64,000 nt of DNA from Rossellomorea aquimaris (GCF_000935355.1 NZ_JXZC01000007.1:62001-126000); one strand, 5' to 3'; positions 44,962 to 53,467 are shown, counted from the stretch's first letter. Notes: generated by a model from the sequence alone, not told the origin. Made by a program: numbers and translations.

Positions 44962-45885
44962 TTATCGTTTCCTCCATAGAAACCGATGGAAAATAGAAAT
45001 CATCTGGCCATTCACAATCACAACTCCTATTATAATTATGACTCCACCCAGTATGGTTATGAAGAAAATTTTCTCATGAAGGAGAAGGATCGCAGCAATA
45101 AGAGTGGTGACAGGCTCCAAATACAGGAACATCGACACCTTTGACGCATCCAATACCTCCAATGCTTTCGCCCAGTACCAATACGCGATACCCGATACAA
45201 ACACCCCGAGGAACATCAAGTGGGCCCATTCCACATTTGATAAAAGAGAAATCCCTTCCCAGCCGCGGTTTCGGATAAGAAAAGGAATGGTTAAGCTGAA
45301 ACCCAGTAGACTCATGTAAAAGGTGATGACAAGGGAGGGCAGCTCGATACGGAGTTTTTTCAGCAACACTGAATAGATGGCCCAGTTCAGCGTACTGAGA
45401 ATCATCAGGATATAACCGATATTGACAGCAAATCCGATGGACTGCCCGCTCCTCGCTGTCGTTACCATCAGTACGCCTGTAATAGCCACAATCATGCCCA
45501 GCGCTTTTGGAACCGTCATCTTTTCATGTAAAAAAATCATGGAAAGGATTACGGTGAACACGGGAGAAAATGATATCATCCAGCCTGCTGATGATGCATC
45601 GATTGTAAGGAGGGCCGACGCCTGGATCACCTGATGAATGAAGACACCAAGTACCCCCAGCACAATCAGGTGCGGGATAAACTTTAGTGGAATCGTGAGC
45701 CGATATCTTTTTAAAAGTAAGAGCATAAGCAGAAACAAAGCTCCGATCGCAAACCGAAGAACGAGCAGCGTATACGGATCAAGGGTGTCCAACACTGCTT
45801 TTGTTGATACAAATGATATGCCCCAGAAGCTGATGGACATCGTGGCATACAAAGAGGCGGCAACCTTTGTTTTAACTGGAATCAT
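44962..45885 (-). CDS. EamA/DMT family transporter
   Basis: Ten-helix drug/metabolite transporter of about 307 residues made of two EamA repeats; SFWGISFVSTKAVLDTLDP begins the first, and LNWAIYSVLLKKL the second. The start at 45885 is chosen because AGGAT lies 10 bases upstream and the first helix follows; the frame is open about 89 codons further but this runs into a repeat array. Likely cotranscribed with cysteine dioxygenase, so export of cysteine-related metabolites is possible. Confidence 0.88.
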   Translation of the reverse strand: MIPVKTKVAASLYATMSISFWGISFVSTKAVLDTLDPYTLLVLRFAIGALFLLMLLLLKRYRLTIPLKFIPHLIVLGVLGVFIHQVIQASALLTIDASSAGWMISFSPVFTVILSMIFLHEKMTVPKALGMIVAITGVLMVTTARSGQSIGFAVNIGYILMILSTLNWAIYSVLLKKLRIELPSLVITFYMSLLGFSLTIPFLIRNRGWEGISLLSNVEWAHLMFLGVFVSGIAYWYWAKALEVLDASKVSMFLYLEPVTTLIAAILLLHEKIFFITILGGVIIIIGVVIVNGQMISIFHRFLWRKR

Positions 45886-46000
45886 GGGCGGGGTATCCTT
45901 TCTGAAAGAGGTCTTTGTATCATGGTATGCTCGTCCAGGGGAAAGATGTGGGGATTGTGTTGGAATTGGGAGTGTGGATGGGATGAATTTTTGGTTTTTT

Positions 46001-46097
46001 GAAAATAAATCCGGGAATTTGAAAATAAGTTGGATGATTTTGAAAATAAATCTGAGAATTTGAAAATAAGTTGGGTGATTTTGAAAATAAACTGGGA
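46001..46097. repeat. Phased GAAAATAA array, 20/21-bp period
   Basis: GAAAATAA recurs at 46001, 46021, 46042, 46062 and 46083: spacings 20, 21, 20, 21. Alternate units resemble each other, so the higher-order repeat is 41 bp. It is in the intergenic region between the EamA start and the GH4 stop. Confidence 0.8.
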
Positions 46098-46129
46098 TCA
46101 GGAACCGCTCGGGTATCGCTGATCTATCG

Positions 46130-46252
46130 AGAGTCGATAAAATAATGGGCAAAGTCGATAATATATCCAGAAAGTCGATAATAAACAGGCCAAACTCGAT
46201 AATATATCCAAAAAGTCGATAATAAACAGCTCAAAGTCGATAATATCTCAAC
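46130..46252. repeat. Phased AGTCGATAAT array, 21/20-bp period
   Basis: Six units; the GTCG core (CTCG once) is at 46133, 46154, 46174, 46195, 46215 and 46236: spacings 21, 20, 21, 20, 21. Units alternate between ATATATCC and ATAAACAG tails, a 41-bp higher-order repeat. There are no unique spacers, so it is not CRISPR. Confidence 0.85.
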
Positions 46253-46290
46253 AATACCACTCCCCCCCCCTACTTCTCGCCAATCCACGC

Positions 46291-46323
46291 AAAAAAGTGC
46301 CTCAAATCACCATTTGAGACACT
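46291..46323 (-). terminator. Intrinsic terminator of the GH4 operon
   Basis: AGTGCCTCAAAT pairs with ATTTGAGACACT (one mismatch) around CACC, followed on the minus strand by T5-T6, 8 bp after the stop. Confidence 0.88.
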
Positions 46324-46331
46324 ATCCTTCC

Positions 46332-47663
46332 TTAACTATGGCTAAATCGCTCATGAAACTGGGGTAAATACTCTTTATGCACCTCAAGCATTTCATCCAG
46401 CAGCAGCTTCGCCTTCACATCGCTCGTCACCAACGGATTGATCGTCATGGCAAGCATCGCTTTTTCATAGGATCCCGTAACCGATGCTTCTGCAGCAACG
46501 CGTTCAAAAGATTTAATTTGATGAACAAGTCCACTCACAGCCACTGGCAGCTCTCCGACTGCAATCGGCTTGGGGCCGGACTTCGTAACGACGCAGTTCA
46601 CTTCCACGGCGGATTCCCGCGGCATATCACTGATTGCACCGTCGTTCTGTACATTCAGCGTTTGAATGTCTCCGCGGTCATTAAAAATGGATGAGATGAG
46701 ATTACAGGCCGCATCGCTGTAATAAGCCCCTCCCCTTTGTTCAAGCTGCGGAGGCTTGATATCAAGGTTTTCATCCTTGTAAAGTTCGAAAAGCTCATTT
46801 TCTAATTGCTGGACCACTTCGGCCCTGGTGGTCCCCGTCTTGAATTCCTCTATCTGCTTTTCTAAAATATCACTGGTTTTATAGAAATAGCGGTGATACG
46901 GACATGGAATGATTCCCAGACTCTTGATGAACTCCGGCTCCCATGGAAGTGGAGCAATATTCCTCATGCTGACCTGCTTGTCGGGATTGCTCATGACTTC
47001 CAGCACGTCCCCTAAAACCGATTCACCGTCCACCAAAACGTCCAACCCGTAAACCATATGGTTCAATCCTGCAAAGTCGATATGCAGTCGTTCCACCTCC
47101 ACATCAAGAAGCCTGGCCAATGTCATTCTCGTATTTATGGGCAGATTACATACCCCAACGACCTTAGGATGTGACCCGTACCGGAGCAGAGCTTCTGTCA
47201 CCATGCCTGCCGGATTCGTAAAATTGATCAGCCAGGCGTCCGGGCAAAGCTCCTGCATTTCATCTGCGATATCAAGTAGGACCGGAATCGTCCTCATTCC
47301 CTTGAACAATCCCCCGGCCCCATTCGTTTCCTGGCCAATCATCCCGTACTTGATCGGAAGCCTCTCATCGTGAATTCTCGCTTTTAATTGTCCGACTCTC
47401 ATTTGAGTCGTGACAAAATCAGCATCTACCAATGCCTCTTTCCTGTCCAATGTCAGATGAATCTCCATGGGAACCCCGGCTTTTTCCACCATTCTCTTCG
47501 CCAAATTCCCAACGATGTCGAGCTTATCTTTCCCAGCTTCAACATCCACAAGCCACAGCTCACTCACTGGAAGCTCATCATAACGCTTGATCAATCCTTC
47601 CACAAACTCGGGCGTATAGCTTGAGCCCCCTCCGATCGTAACGATCTTGATTCCGTTCTTCAT
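46332..47663 (-). CDS. GH4 family 6-phospho-beta-glucosidase-like enzyme (LicH/ChbF type)
   Basis: NAD+- and metal-dependent glycosidase of 443 residues that cleaves phosphorylated disaccharides brought in by a PTS. NAD-binding VTIGGGSSYTPEF at the N-terminus, LINFTNPAGMVTEAL near 145, metal-binding Cys in GVCNLPINTR near 170, and His in GLNHMVYG near 200. It is last in an operon with Lac-family PTS IIB and IIC and an RpiR regulator, and that cluster faces MurNAc-recycling genes, so its substrate may be a cell-wall disaccharide phosphate rather than cellobiose-6P. That is inference. Confidence 0.9.
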   Translation of the reverse strand: MKNGIKIVTIGGGSSYTPEFVEGLIKRYDELPVSELWLVDVEAGKDKLDIVGNLAKRMVEKAGVPMEIHLTLDRKEALVDADFVTTQMRVGQLKARIHDERLPIKYGMIGQETNGAGGLFKGMRTIPVLLDIADEMQELCPDAWLINFTNPAGMVTEALLRYGSHPKVVGVCNLPINTRMTLARLLDVEVERLHIDFAGLNHMVYGLDVLVDGESVLGDVLEVMSNPDKQVSMRNIAPLPWEPEFIKSLGIIPCPYHRYFYKTSDILEKQIEEFKTGTTRAEVVQQLENELFELYKDENLDIKPPQLEQRGGAYYSDAACNLISSIFNDRGDIQTLNVQNDGAISDMPRESAVEVNCVVTKSGPKPIAVGELPVAVSGLVHQIKSFERVAAEASVTGSYEKAMLAMTINPLVTSDVKAKLLLDEMLEVHKEYLPQFHERFSHS

Positions 47664-47681
47664 TGTGTATGCCTCCTCTGA

Positions 47682-47972
47682 TTACTTGGCAACAAACGCC
47701 AATACAAAGCTTATTAAGAAACTGACAACCACTGCTAATAAAACGCGCTTCTTTTTAACAGAAGCATCTTCAACGGGACCTTCAATTTTCAAAAGAACAA
47801 ATGAGAGTCCAATCGAAGCCGAAATCCCCGTTGCTAAAAATACGCTCCAATCCTTTGCGAGTCCCGCACTCATCAAGGGTTTGGAAAGAAGTAAAAGTCC
47901 AATAGATACGGAGATCAGAAGAACAAAAACACTCCTGAAACCGATTCTCTTAGGGACAACCGTCTCTGTCAT
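47682..47972 (-). CDS. Small three-helix membrane protein in the PTS/GH4 operon, unknown
   Basis: Protein of 96 residues with three hydrophobic stretches (about residues 12-28, 38-56, 72-94). GGGAGTGA precedes ATG 47972. The open frame continues upstream through the repeat region but that part has no start signal and is rich in repeat-derived sequence. It starts after the tandem repeats and ends 18 bp before the GH4 gene. No family recognised; its position suggests a link to sugar uptake. Confidence 0.7.
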   Translation of the reverse strand: MTETVVPKRIGFRSVFVLLISVSIGLLLLSKPLMSAGLAKDWSVFLATGISASIGLSFVLLKIEGPVEDASVKKKRVLLAVVVSFLISFVLAFVAK

Positions 47973-48067
47973 TTGAATCACTCCCAATGCTAATGAAGAA
48001 GTGGGAATCCTAGGACCCCCACTTCTGTTATTTTGATATGATCGTATTTTACTAGGGGCAAAGCCCC

Positions 48068-48454
48068 TCCGCTTTTCTATCTGTCCAGCTGCGGCGGCTA
48101 GCCCCTCGAGGTCATAAGTCAATTCAACCCAAAAGGCAAAGAACGCCTTTCCGGTTGATTCGCCTTATGCTTGTCGGGGCTGATCGAGCCGCCTCCGCTT
48201 TTCTATTGTCCAGCTGCGGGCTTAGAGGCTCGAGGTCATAAGCCAATTCATCCAAAAAGGCAAAGAACGCTTTCTGGCTGACTCGTCTTATGCTTGTCGC
48301 CTCTGGGCAAAGCCCCTCCGCTTTTCTATTGTCCAGCTGCGGGGCTTAGAGGCTCGAGGTCATAAGTCCAGCCCACCAAAAAGGCAAAGAACGCCTTTCC
48401 GGTGGACTTGCCTTATGCTTGTCGCCTCTGGGCAAAGCCCCTCCGCTTTTCTAT
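48068..48454. repeat. Three tandem ~125-bp hairpin repeats plus a partial copy
   Basis: Units start at 48068, 48194 and 48317 with TCCGCTTTTCTAT...GTCCAGCTGCGG, and the opening bases repeat again at 48442, running into the PTS IIC stop codon. Each unit has TCGAGGTCATAAG near the left, CTTATGCTTGTCG near the right and a central AAAGGCAAAGAACGCCTTT hairpin. Stem bases next to the central hairpin differ between units but stay complementary (unit 1 AATTCAACC/GGTTGATT, unit 3 AGTCCAGCCCACC/GGTGGACTT). It resembles a repeat common in Bacillaceae genomes, from memory. Confidence 0.92.
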
Positions 48455-49734
48455 TATGCGGCTTGTTGTTCGTTTTCTTCCATTTTCATCATCTTCTTGT
48501 CGTACATTTTGAAGAATGGGAAATAGATAGCGAACGAGATTGCGATATTGATAAGAACCATGACGATGGCTCTCCAGTCACCACCCGTTGCCAGGTACGC
48601 TCCGATTGGTGCCGGGAGTGTCCATGGAGGCATGATGTAGGTTGGCGATACCAGCCCTACAGTTGTTGCAACATATGCCAGAGTACCCGTGATAAGCGGG
48701 ATCGTTACAAATGGAATGATCAGAATCGGATTCAATACAATGGGAGCACCGAAGATGATGGGCTCATTGATATTGAAGATACCAGGTACGATACTTGTTC
48801 TTCCTAACGCTTTCAGGTATTTTGAGCGGGAGAAGAAGACCATGGCAAGAACCAATCCAAGAGTCGCTCCTGATCCACCTATCCAGATGAACCACTGGTA
48901 GAATGTCTCCGGTGCGATGTGTGGAATCGCTTCTCCGTTTGCAACCGCATCTGCGTTGTTTACAAGGAACACTTCCCATAGTGGACGCGCAACCGTTCCT
49001 ACTACAGATACACCGTGGATACCGAATGACCAGAAGAATGTAATTAAGAATACCGGAATTAATACGCCGAATATACTGTCACCAGCAGTAACCAATGGAG
49101 CAACCGCTACACCGATTAGATGATGCAAGTCTACTCCTGCCACTACGGTAACCGCAGAAACCAATAGAATGACAATCGCTACAGGAATAAGTGCTTCAAA
49201 GCTTCGTGATACAGATGCCGGTACTTGCTCAGGCATTTTGATCGTAATATTTTTCGTCTTACAGAATCTCAGGATTTCAACTGCCAGAATCGATACGACC
49301 ATGGCGACGAATAATCCATGACCACCAAGGTTGGTCATTGGCAGGACCCATCCTTCTCCGTCCATTACTTTTGGAGTAATCGTCAATAGAAGAGCAGCTA
49401 CTGAAATTTGGGCACCGGATAATGGATCCAGGTTATAGCTTTTCGAGAGGTTGTATCCTATCCCGAAGGCTATATAGAGTGACATGATGAACATGGTCAG
49501 TCGGTATGGAATCAGGATTTCGACGATGTTGTCTGCGGCCCACTGCTTGATGTCTCCGAATATTCCGCCATCAGGCAGCGGTGGAAAAGCTAAGATCAGG
49601 AAAAATGAACCGACGATGATAAATGGCAGTGCTGAAATAACCCCATCCCGGATTGCTTGCAAATGCCTTTGTTCAGAGAGTCGGGCCATTGGACCTGATA
49701 AGTTATTCTCTAGAAAATTCACAAACTTTTGCAT
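48454..49734 (-). CDS. PTS IIC, lactose/cellobiose family (CelB/LicC-like)
   Basis: Sugar-translocating membrane subunit, 426 residues, about eight to ten helices. Family landmarks: ISALPFIIVGSFFLILAFPP near residue 35, the NEPIIFGAPIVLNP signature near 320, and WTLPAPIGAYLATGGD near 385. There is no fused IIB. Works with IIB (27 bp upstream) and the IIA encoded on the other strand. Its stop codon lies inside a partial repeat unit. Context suggests import of a murein-derived or other beta-linked disaccharide. Confidence 0.93.
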   Translation of the reverse strand: MQKFVNFLENNLSGPMARLSEQRHLQAIRDGVISALPFIIVGSFFLILAFPPLPDGGIFGDIKQWAADNIVEILIPYRLTMFIMSLYIAFGIGYNLSKSYNLDPLSGAQISVAALLLTITPKVMDGEGWVLPMTNLGGHGLFVAMVVSILAVEILRFCKTKNITIKMPEQVPASVSRSFEALIPVAIVILLVSAVTVVAGVDLHHLIGVAVAPLVTAGDSIFGVLIPVFLITFFWSFGIHGVSVVGTVARPLWEVFLVNNADAVANGEAIPHIAPETFYQWFIWIGGSGATLGLVLAMVFFSRSKYLKALGRTSIVPGIFNINEPIIFGAPIVLNPILIIPFVTIPLITGTLAYVATTVGLVSPTYIMPPWTLPAPIGAYLATGGDWRAIVMVLINIAISFAIYFPFFKMYDKKMMKMEENEQQAA

Positions 49735-49761
49735 GTTTTTACCCCCTTGTTTCCTATTAAA

Positions 49762-50067
49762 TTAGTTGGTTAATTCTTTTACTGTTTTCAGTAAAGTCGG
49801 GCCACCAAGTGGCGTGTATGCTTGTGGAGGAATCGGACCGCAAGGAACATTCGCTTCATCAGCGGCTTTCTTCACTTGATCAAAACGGTGTCTGATCTGC
49901 GGTGCTACCATACAAACATCCCATCCTTTGGAAATCTCCTCAGATACCTCACCGGTTCCAATTGCATGGACTTCCATCTCAATCCCTGCTTTGTCCCCTT
50001 CTTTTTTCAGTGCATTAACGACAATTGCGCTGGACATTCCCCCGGAACATACGAATAATACTCTCAT
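49762..50067 (-). CDS. PTS IIB, lactose/cellobiose family
   Basis: Cytoplasmic phosphotransfer subunit, 101 residues, with phospho-Cys in LFVCSGGMSSAIV (Cys7-8 region) and the MVAPQIRHR segment typical of this family. It starts 2 bp after the RpiR regulator stop and precedes IIC by 27 bp. It receives phosphate from the IIA encoded at 51096. Confidence 0.93.
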   Translation of the reverse strand: MRVLFVCSGGMSSAIVVNALKKEGDKAGIEMEVHAIGTGEVSEEISKGWDVCMVAPQIRHRFDQVKKAADEANVPCGPIPPQAYTPLGGPTLLKTVKELTN

Positions 50068-50069
50068 TT

Positions 50070-50936
50070 CTACTCTTCCTCCTCTTTCATTCTTTGTACT
50101 ACTTCATGTGTATGAATAATTTGCTCGTAGACGCCATGTCCTTTTTTCATGCATAAAGCGACGAATAAAGCATCAATCACGACGAGTTGAGCAATTCTTG
50201 CCGTCATGGTCCCGATTCTGATATTGTGTTCCTCCTCGGAAATCGTCAGGACGATATCAGCCAGCTTCCTTGCGGGTGATTTCCCATGCTGTGTCAATAG
50301 AATGATTGTGGCTCCTTTTTCCTCGGCTACATTCATCAGCTTAAGTATTTCCTTTGTCTGACCCGATGTTGAGACGACGAAGAGAACGTCTCTTTCCGTT
50401 AAGTTTGCGGCCATCATCATTTGCACATGGATATCACTCGCTTGAAACGCCAGATAGTTGAGCCTTAATAGTTTTTGAGTAAAGTCTTCCGCTACTACAG
50501 CTGAACCTCCCACTCCATACAGGTATACCCGTTCAGCTTCATGGAACGCGTTCACAGCACGATCCAGTTCATCTATGGAAAAAAGCTTTTCCGTGTTCTT
50601 GATCGCTTGATAGGTGTTTACCAGTACTTTGTTAAATACGGTTTCAAGATTGTCTTCAAAGTGCAGGAGTGTATTGATATCATGACTCATTGTTTCTTCA
50701 ATATTCGTGCTTTTGGCCAGTTCGATTTTCAAGCCGCTGAAACTATTGATCCCGATCCGTTTGCAGAACCGGATGATGGCGGCTTCACTGCTGCCACATG
50801 ATTGTGAGAGTTGCTTTGTCGTCATTTCCATTACTTTCTCAGGAAACTCCAACACATATTGAGCAACCGCAATTTCAGACGGGGTGTAATTCTCCATCTG
50901 ACTTTTGATGTGTTTTAATACTTGAAATTCTGTCAT
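50070..50936 (-). CDS. RpiR/MurR-family transcriptional regulator
   Basis: Regulator of 288 residues: N-terminal HTH_6 domain (TPSEIAVAQYVLEFPEKVME, CGSSEAAIIRFCKRIG) and C-terminal SIS sugar-phosphate-binding domain (YLYGVGGSAVVAEDF, DVLFVVSTSGQTKEIL). GGAGGTGACT precedes ATG 50936. It sits between two divergent operons and a palindrome in the intergenic region is its likely operator. MurR-type members respond to MurNAc-6P; by context that is a reasonable ligand here. Confidence 0.9.
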   Translation of the reverse strand: MTEFQVLKHIKSQMENYTPSEIAVAQYVLEFPEKVMEMTTKQLSQSCGSSEAAIIRFCKRIGINSFSGLKIELAKSTNIEETMSHDINTLLHFEDNLETVFNKVLVNTYQAIKNTEKLFSIDELDRAVNAFHEAERVYLYGVGGSAVVAEDFTQKLLRLNYLAFQASDIHVQMMMAANLTERDVLFVVSTSGQTKEILKLMNVAEEKGATIILLTQHGKSPARKLADIVLTISEEEHNIRIGTMTARIAQLVVIDALFVALCMKKGHGVYEQIIHTHEVVQRMKEEEE

Positions 50937-50962
50937 AGTCACCTCCAAAAAAATGATTGTCT

Positions 50963-50976
50963 TGAAAAGGCTTTCA
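50963..50976. promoter_or_regulatory. Candidate cre site between the divergent sugar operons
   Basis: TGAAAAGGCTTTCA matches the cre consensus TGWAANCGNTNWCA with one change (C to G). It would give CcpA control to both operons. Confidence 0.5.
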
Positions 50977-50995
50977 GTTTAATATGATTATATGC

Positions 50996-51015
50996 GATAA
51001 TGAAATTAAATTTCA
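50996..51015 (+). promoter_or_regulatory. Extended -10 and palindromic operator of the PTS IIA/mupG operon
   Basis: GATAAT (50996-51001, with an upstream TGC) overlaps the perfect 15-bp palindrome TGAAATTAAATTTCA (51001-51015). A repressor at the palindrome would block the start site. The RpiR regulator encoded next door is the likely ligand-dependent binder. Confidence 0.65.
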
Positions 51016-51095
51016 ATATTATTTTAAAATATTTAAACTTTTATTTTACTACTCTAGAAAAAACTAGTTCTAAACAGAATGAGGAGGAATACACA

Positions 51096-51428
51096 ATGGC
51101 AGAGGTACGCAACGTAGAAATGGAGATTTTTGAAATTATATCAAACGGCGGGAATGCAAAAAGCACCGCATATGAGGCACTTGCAAAGGCACATGAAGGT
51201 AAGTTTGATGAAGCTGAAGAAATGCTTAAGACAGCTCATGAGGAGCTGAACAAAGCTCACAAAACGCAAACGAGTCTGATTCAGGCAGAAATCAATGGAG
51301 AAGATTTTGAAAAATCACTTCTGATGATTCATGCCCAGGACCACTTGATGACCTCTATCAGTGAAATCTCATTAATTGAGCAGATGATACCCTTGTTAAA
51401 AAGAATAGATAAACTAGAAAACAACTAA
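51096..51428 (+). CDS. PTS IIA, lactose/cellobiose family
   Basis: Soluble phosphocarrier, 110 residues, all-helical, with the active histidine in LMIHAQDHLMTS (near residue 80). Start ATG 51096 after GAGGAGGA; an open frame upstream lacks a ribosome site. It is the missing component for the IIB and IIC on the opposite strand, and leads the operon of MurNAc-recycling enzymes, tying the two together. Confidence 0.94.
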   Translation: MAEVRNVEMEIFEIISNGGNAKSTAYEALAKAHEGKFDEAEEMLKTAHEELNKAHKTQTSLIQAEINGEDFEKSLLMIHAQDHLMTSISEISLIEQMIPLLKRIDKLENN

Positions 51429-51446
51429 TTTTAAGGAGGCATACCA

Positions 51447-52535
51447 ATGAGTAAAAGACTGGGAGTTTCAATTTACCCGAACCATTCAACGACTGAAAAA
51501 GATAAAGAATACCTGGCACTGGCTGCGTCTTACGGTTTTAAGCGCGTGTTCACCTGCTTATTATCAGTTGAAGGAGACAAAGATGGGATCATCTCGAACT
51601 TTAAAGAAACGATTAAGTTTGCCCGCGAAAAAAATATGGAAGTCATCGCTGACATCAGTCCCCGTATTTTCAAAGAACTGAATATCTCGTATGATGATTT
51701 ATCCTTTTTTGCGGACCTGGGTGCTCACGGTATCCGCCTTGACCTCGGGTATACAGGGCATGAAGAATCGATGATGTCGTACAACCCTTATGATCTGAAA
51801 ATTGAGCTCAATATGAGTAATGCAACGAAATACATCGATAACATCATGACGTATCAACCGAATAAGGATCAATTGCTTGGATGTCATAACTTCTATCCTC
51901 ACCGCTACTCCGGTTTATCCTATCCATTCTTTATCGATTGCAGCCAAAAGTTTAAGGATTTCGGGATGAGAACGGCCGCGTTTGTCTCTTCTTCCGATGC
52001 TACATTCGGTCCATGGCCGGTCACGGAAGGATTGCCTACGTTAGAAATGCATCGGAACCTTCCGATCGAAGTCCAGGCGAAGCATCTTTTTGCCACAGGG
52101 TTGATTGATGATGTCATTATCAGTAACGCTTATGCATCAGAACGTGAAATACAGCTTCTCAGTGAACTGAACACATCGAAGCTGACCTTTACAGTCGAAA
52201 CCTGTGAGACGACCACTGACTTGGAAAAGACGATTATATTTGAAGAACCGCACTTTTATCGTGGTGACGTGTCTGATTACTTGATCCGCTCGACTCAAAG
52301 CCGCGTGAAATATCGTGGAAGAGAATTCGCTCCCCACAATACAGCTGATATAAAGCGCGGAGACATTGTCATTGAAAACGACCTATATGCCCAGTATGCG
52401 GGCGAGCTTCAAATCGCACTTCAAGATATGGAGAACTCAGGCAAAACCAATGTGGTGGGGCGGATCCGCGAAGAAGAAATCTTCTTATTGGATTACCTGA
52501 AGCCATGGGGTAAATTTGCGTTTCAAACCAAGTAA
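51447..52535 (+). CDS. mupG: 6-phospho-N-acetylmuramidase (MupG, DUF871)
   Basis: Cytoplasmic glycosidase that splits MurNAc-6P-GlcNAc after PTS uptake, as shown for the S. aureus protein. 362 residues, in the usual range: N-terminal TIM barrel (RLGVSIYPNHST, CHNFYPHRYSGLSYPFF near residue 150, AAFVSSSDATFGPWPVTEGL near 180) and a C-terminal cyclophilin-like domain (about 240-362). AAGGAGGC precedes the ATG. Second gene of the operon, 18 bp after PTS IIA. Confidence 0.92.
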   Translation: MSKRLGVSIYPNHSTTEKDKEYLALAASYGFKRVFTCLLSVEGDKDGIISNFKETIKFAREKNMEVIADISPRIFKELNISYDDLSFFADLGAHGIRLDLGYTGHEESMMSYNPYDLKIELNMSNATKYIDNIMTYQPNKDQLLGCHNFYPHRYSGLSYPFFIDCSQKFKDFGMRTAAFVSSSDATFGPWPVTEGLPTLEMHRNLPIEVQAKHLFATGLIDDVIISNAYASEREIQLLSELNTSKLTFTVETCETTTDLEKTIIFEEPHFYRGDVSDYLIRSTQSRVKYRGREFAPHNTADIKRGDIVIENDLYAQYAGELQIALQDMENSGKTNVVGRIREEEIFLLDYLKPWGKFAFQTK

Positions 52536-52552
52536 TGTGGAGGTTTCTTTAG

Positions 52553-53467
52553 ATGACTAGAGTAATAGGGATCGATGCAGGCGGGACGAAAATACAGGGA
52601 CTCGTTCTTGATTCAGAGAAGAACATCCTGTTCCAAAGCTTATCCGGACACGGCAATCCAACGGTTTCCTTTGATGAGGCACTTACCAATCTCTCATCCG
52701 TGATTCAACAATGCCTGGAACACACTTCTTCTGATGAGGTTTCCCATATTGTCATCGGGATGGCAGGTGCCGAGTCAGGTAATCTGGCTCATCGAATCAG
52801 GATGGAGTTACAAAGGATGACTTCCCTGCCCATAATCGTTTTGAATGATGCCACCCTTGCCTATTTCAGTTTAATCGGGAATCAGGACGGTGTGATGACG
52901 ATTGCGGGAACGGGTTCGATTTGTTATGGACGAAACGGTAAACAGGAAGGAACGACCGGCGGCTGGGGACACCTTCTTGGTGACGAAGGCAGTGCGTATC
53001 ATATTGCGATTGAAGCCTGTAAGCAGGCTTCAATGGAAATGGATTCCGGTAAACCACCTTCCCCTCTCTCCCTTGATATTTTAAACGAAATCGGAGCGAG
53101 TGATGGGAAAGGATTAAAAGGGTTCATCTATTCTTCTGTCAAAGGTGAAATTGCAAAGCTTGCGAAAGTGGTTCACAAGCAGGCTGAAGCTGGTAATGAA
53201 TCGGCCCTTCTTTTATTTAAAAATGCCGGGGAGCAGCTGGCCCGACAGACAACTACCTTAATGGAGAAACTGCAGATCACTGCGAAACCGGTTATTGCCT
53301 TAAAAGGAAGTGTCCTTGAACATAATGTGGTGGTGCAATCCACTTTTAAAGAAGGGGTTTCAGAGCGTTTTCCAGACGCTTCCTATATCATCGACTCTAC
53401 CTCCCCTGCCACAGGGGCAGTCGATGTGACAAAAGCCATCAGGGAAGGAAGGTTGTCATATGAGTAA
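52553..53467 (+). CDS. N-acetylglucosamine/MurNAc kinase, BadF/BcrA ATPase family (MurK-like)
   Basis: Sugar kinase of the ASKHA superfamily, 304 residues. IGIDAGGTKIQGLVLD is the phosphate-1 motif, AGAESG, LNDATLAYFS and TIAGTGSICYG are the following motifs, and GGWGHLLGDEGSAY is typical of GlcNAc kinases. Clostridial MurK phosphorylates both MurNAc and GlcNAc at O6. Here it would use the GlcNAc released by MupG. Overlaps anmK by 8 bp. Confidence 0.9.
   Translation: MTRVIGIDAGGTKIQGLVLDSEKNILFQSLSGHGNPTVSFDEALTNLSSVIQQCLEHTSSDEVSHIVIGMAGAESGNLAHRIRMELQRMTSLPIIVLNDATLAYFSLIGNQDGVMTIAGTGSICYGRNGKQEGTTGGWGHLLGDEGSAYHIAIEACKQASMEMDSGKPPSPLSLDILNEIGASDGKGLKGFIYSSVKGEIAKLAKVVHKQAEAGNESALLLFKNAGEQLARQTTTLMEKLQITAKPVIALKGSVLEHNVVVQSTFKEGVSERFPDASYIIDSTSPATGAVDVTKAIREGRLSYE

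Noticed and set aside
45886..46152. N-terminal extension of the EamA protein
   Set aside because: Would translate the GAAAATAA array into a low-complexity Phe/Ile-rich segment; a good start exists at 45885.
46130..46252. Possible CRISPR array
   Set aside because: Units are contiguous ~20-bp quasi-repeats with no unique spacers and no cas genes nearby.
48415..48807. 130-codon frame starting inside the tandem repeats
   Set aside because: Runs antisense to PTS IIC and its start is repeat sequence; not credible as a gene.
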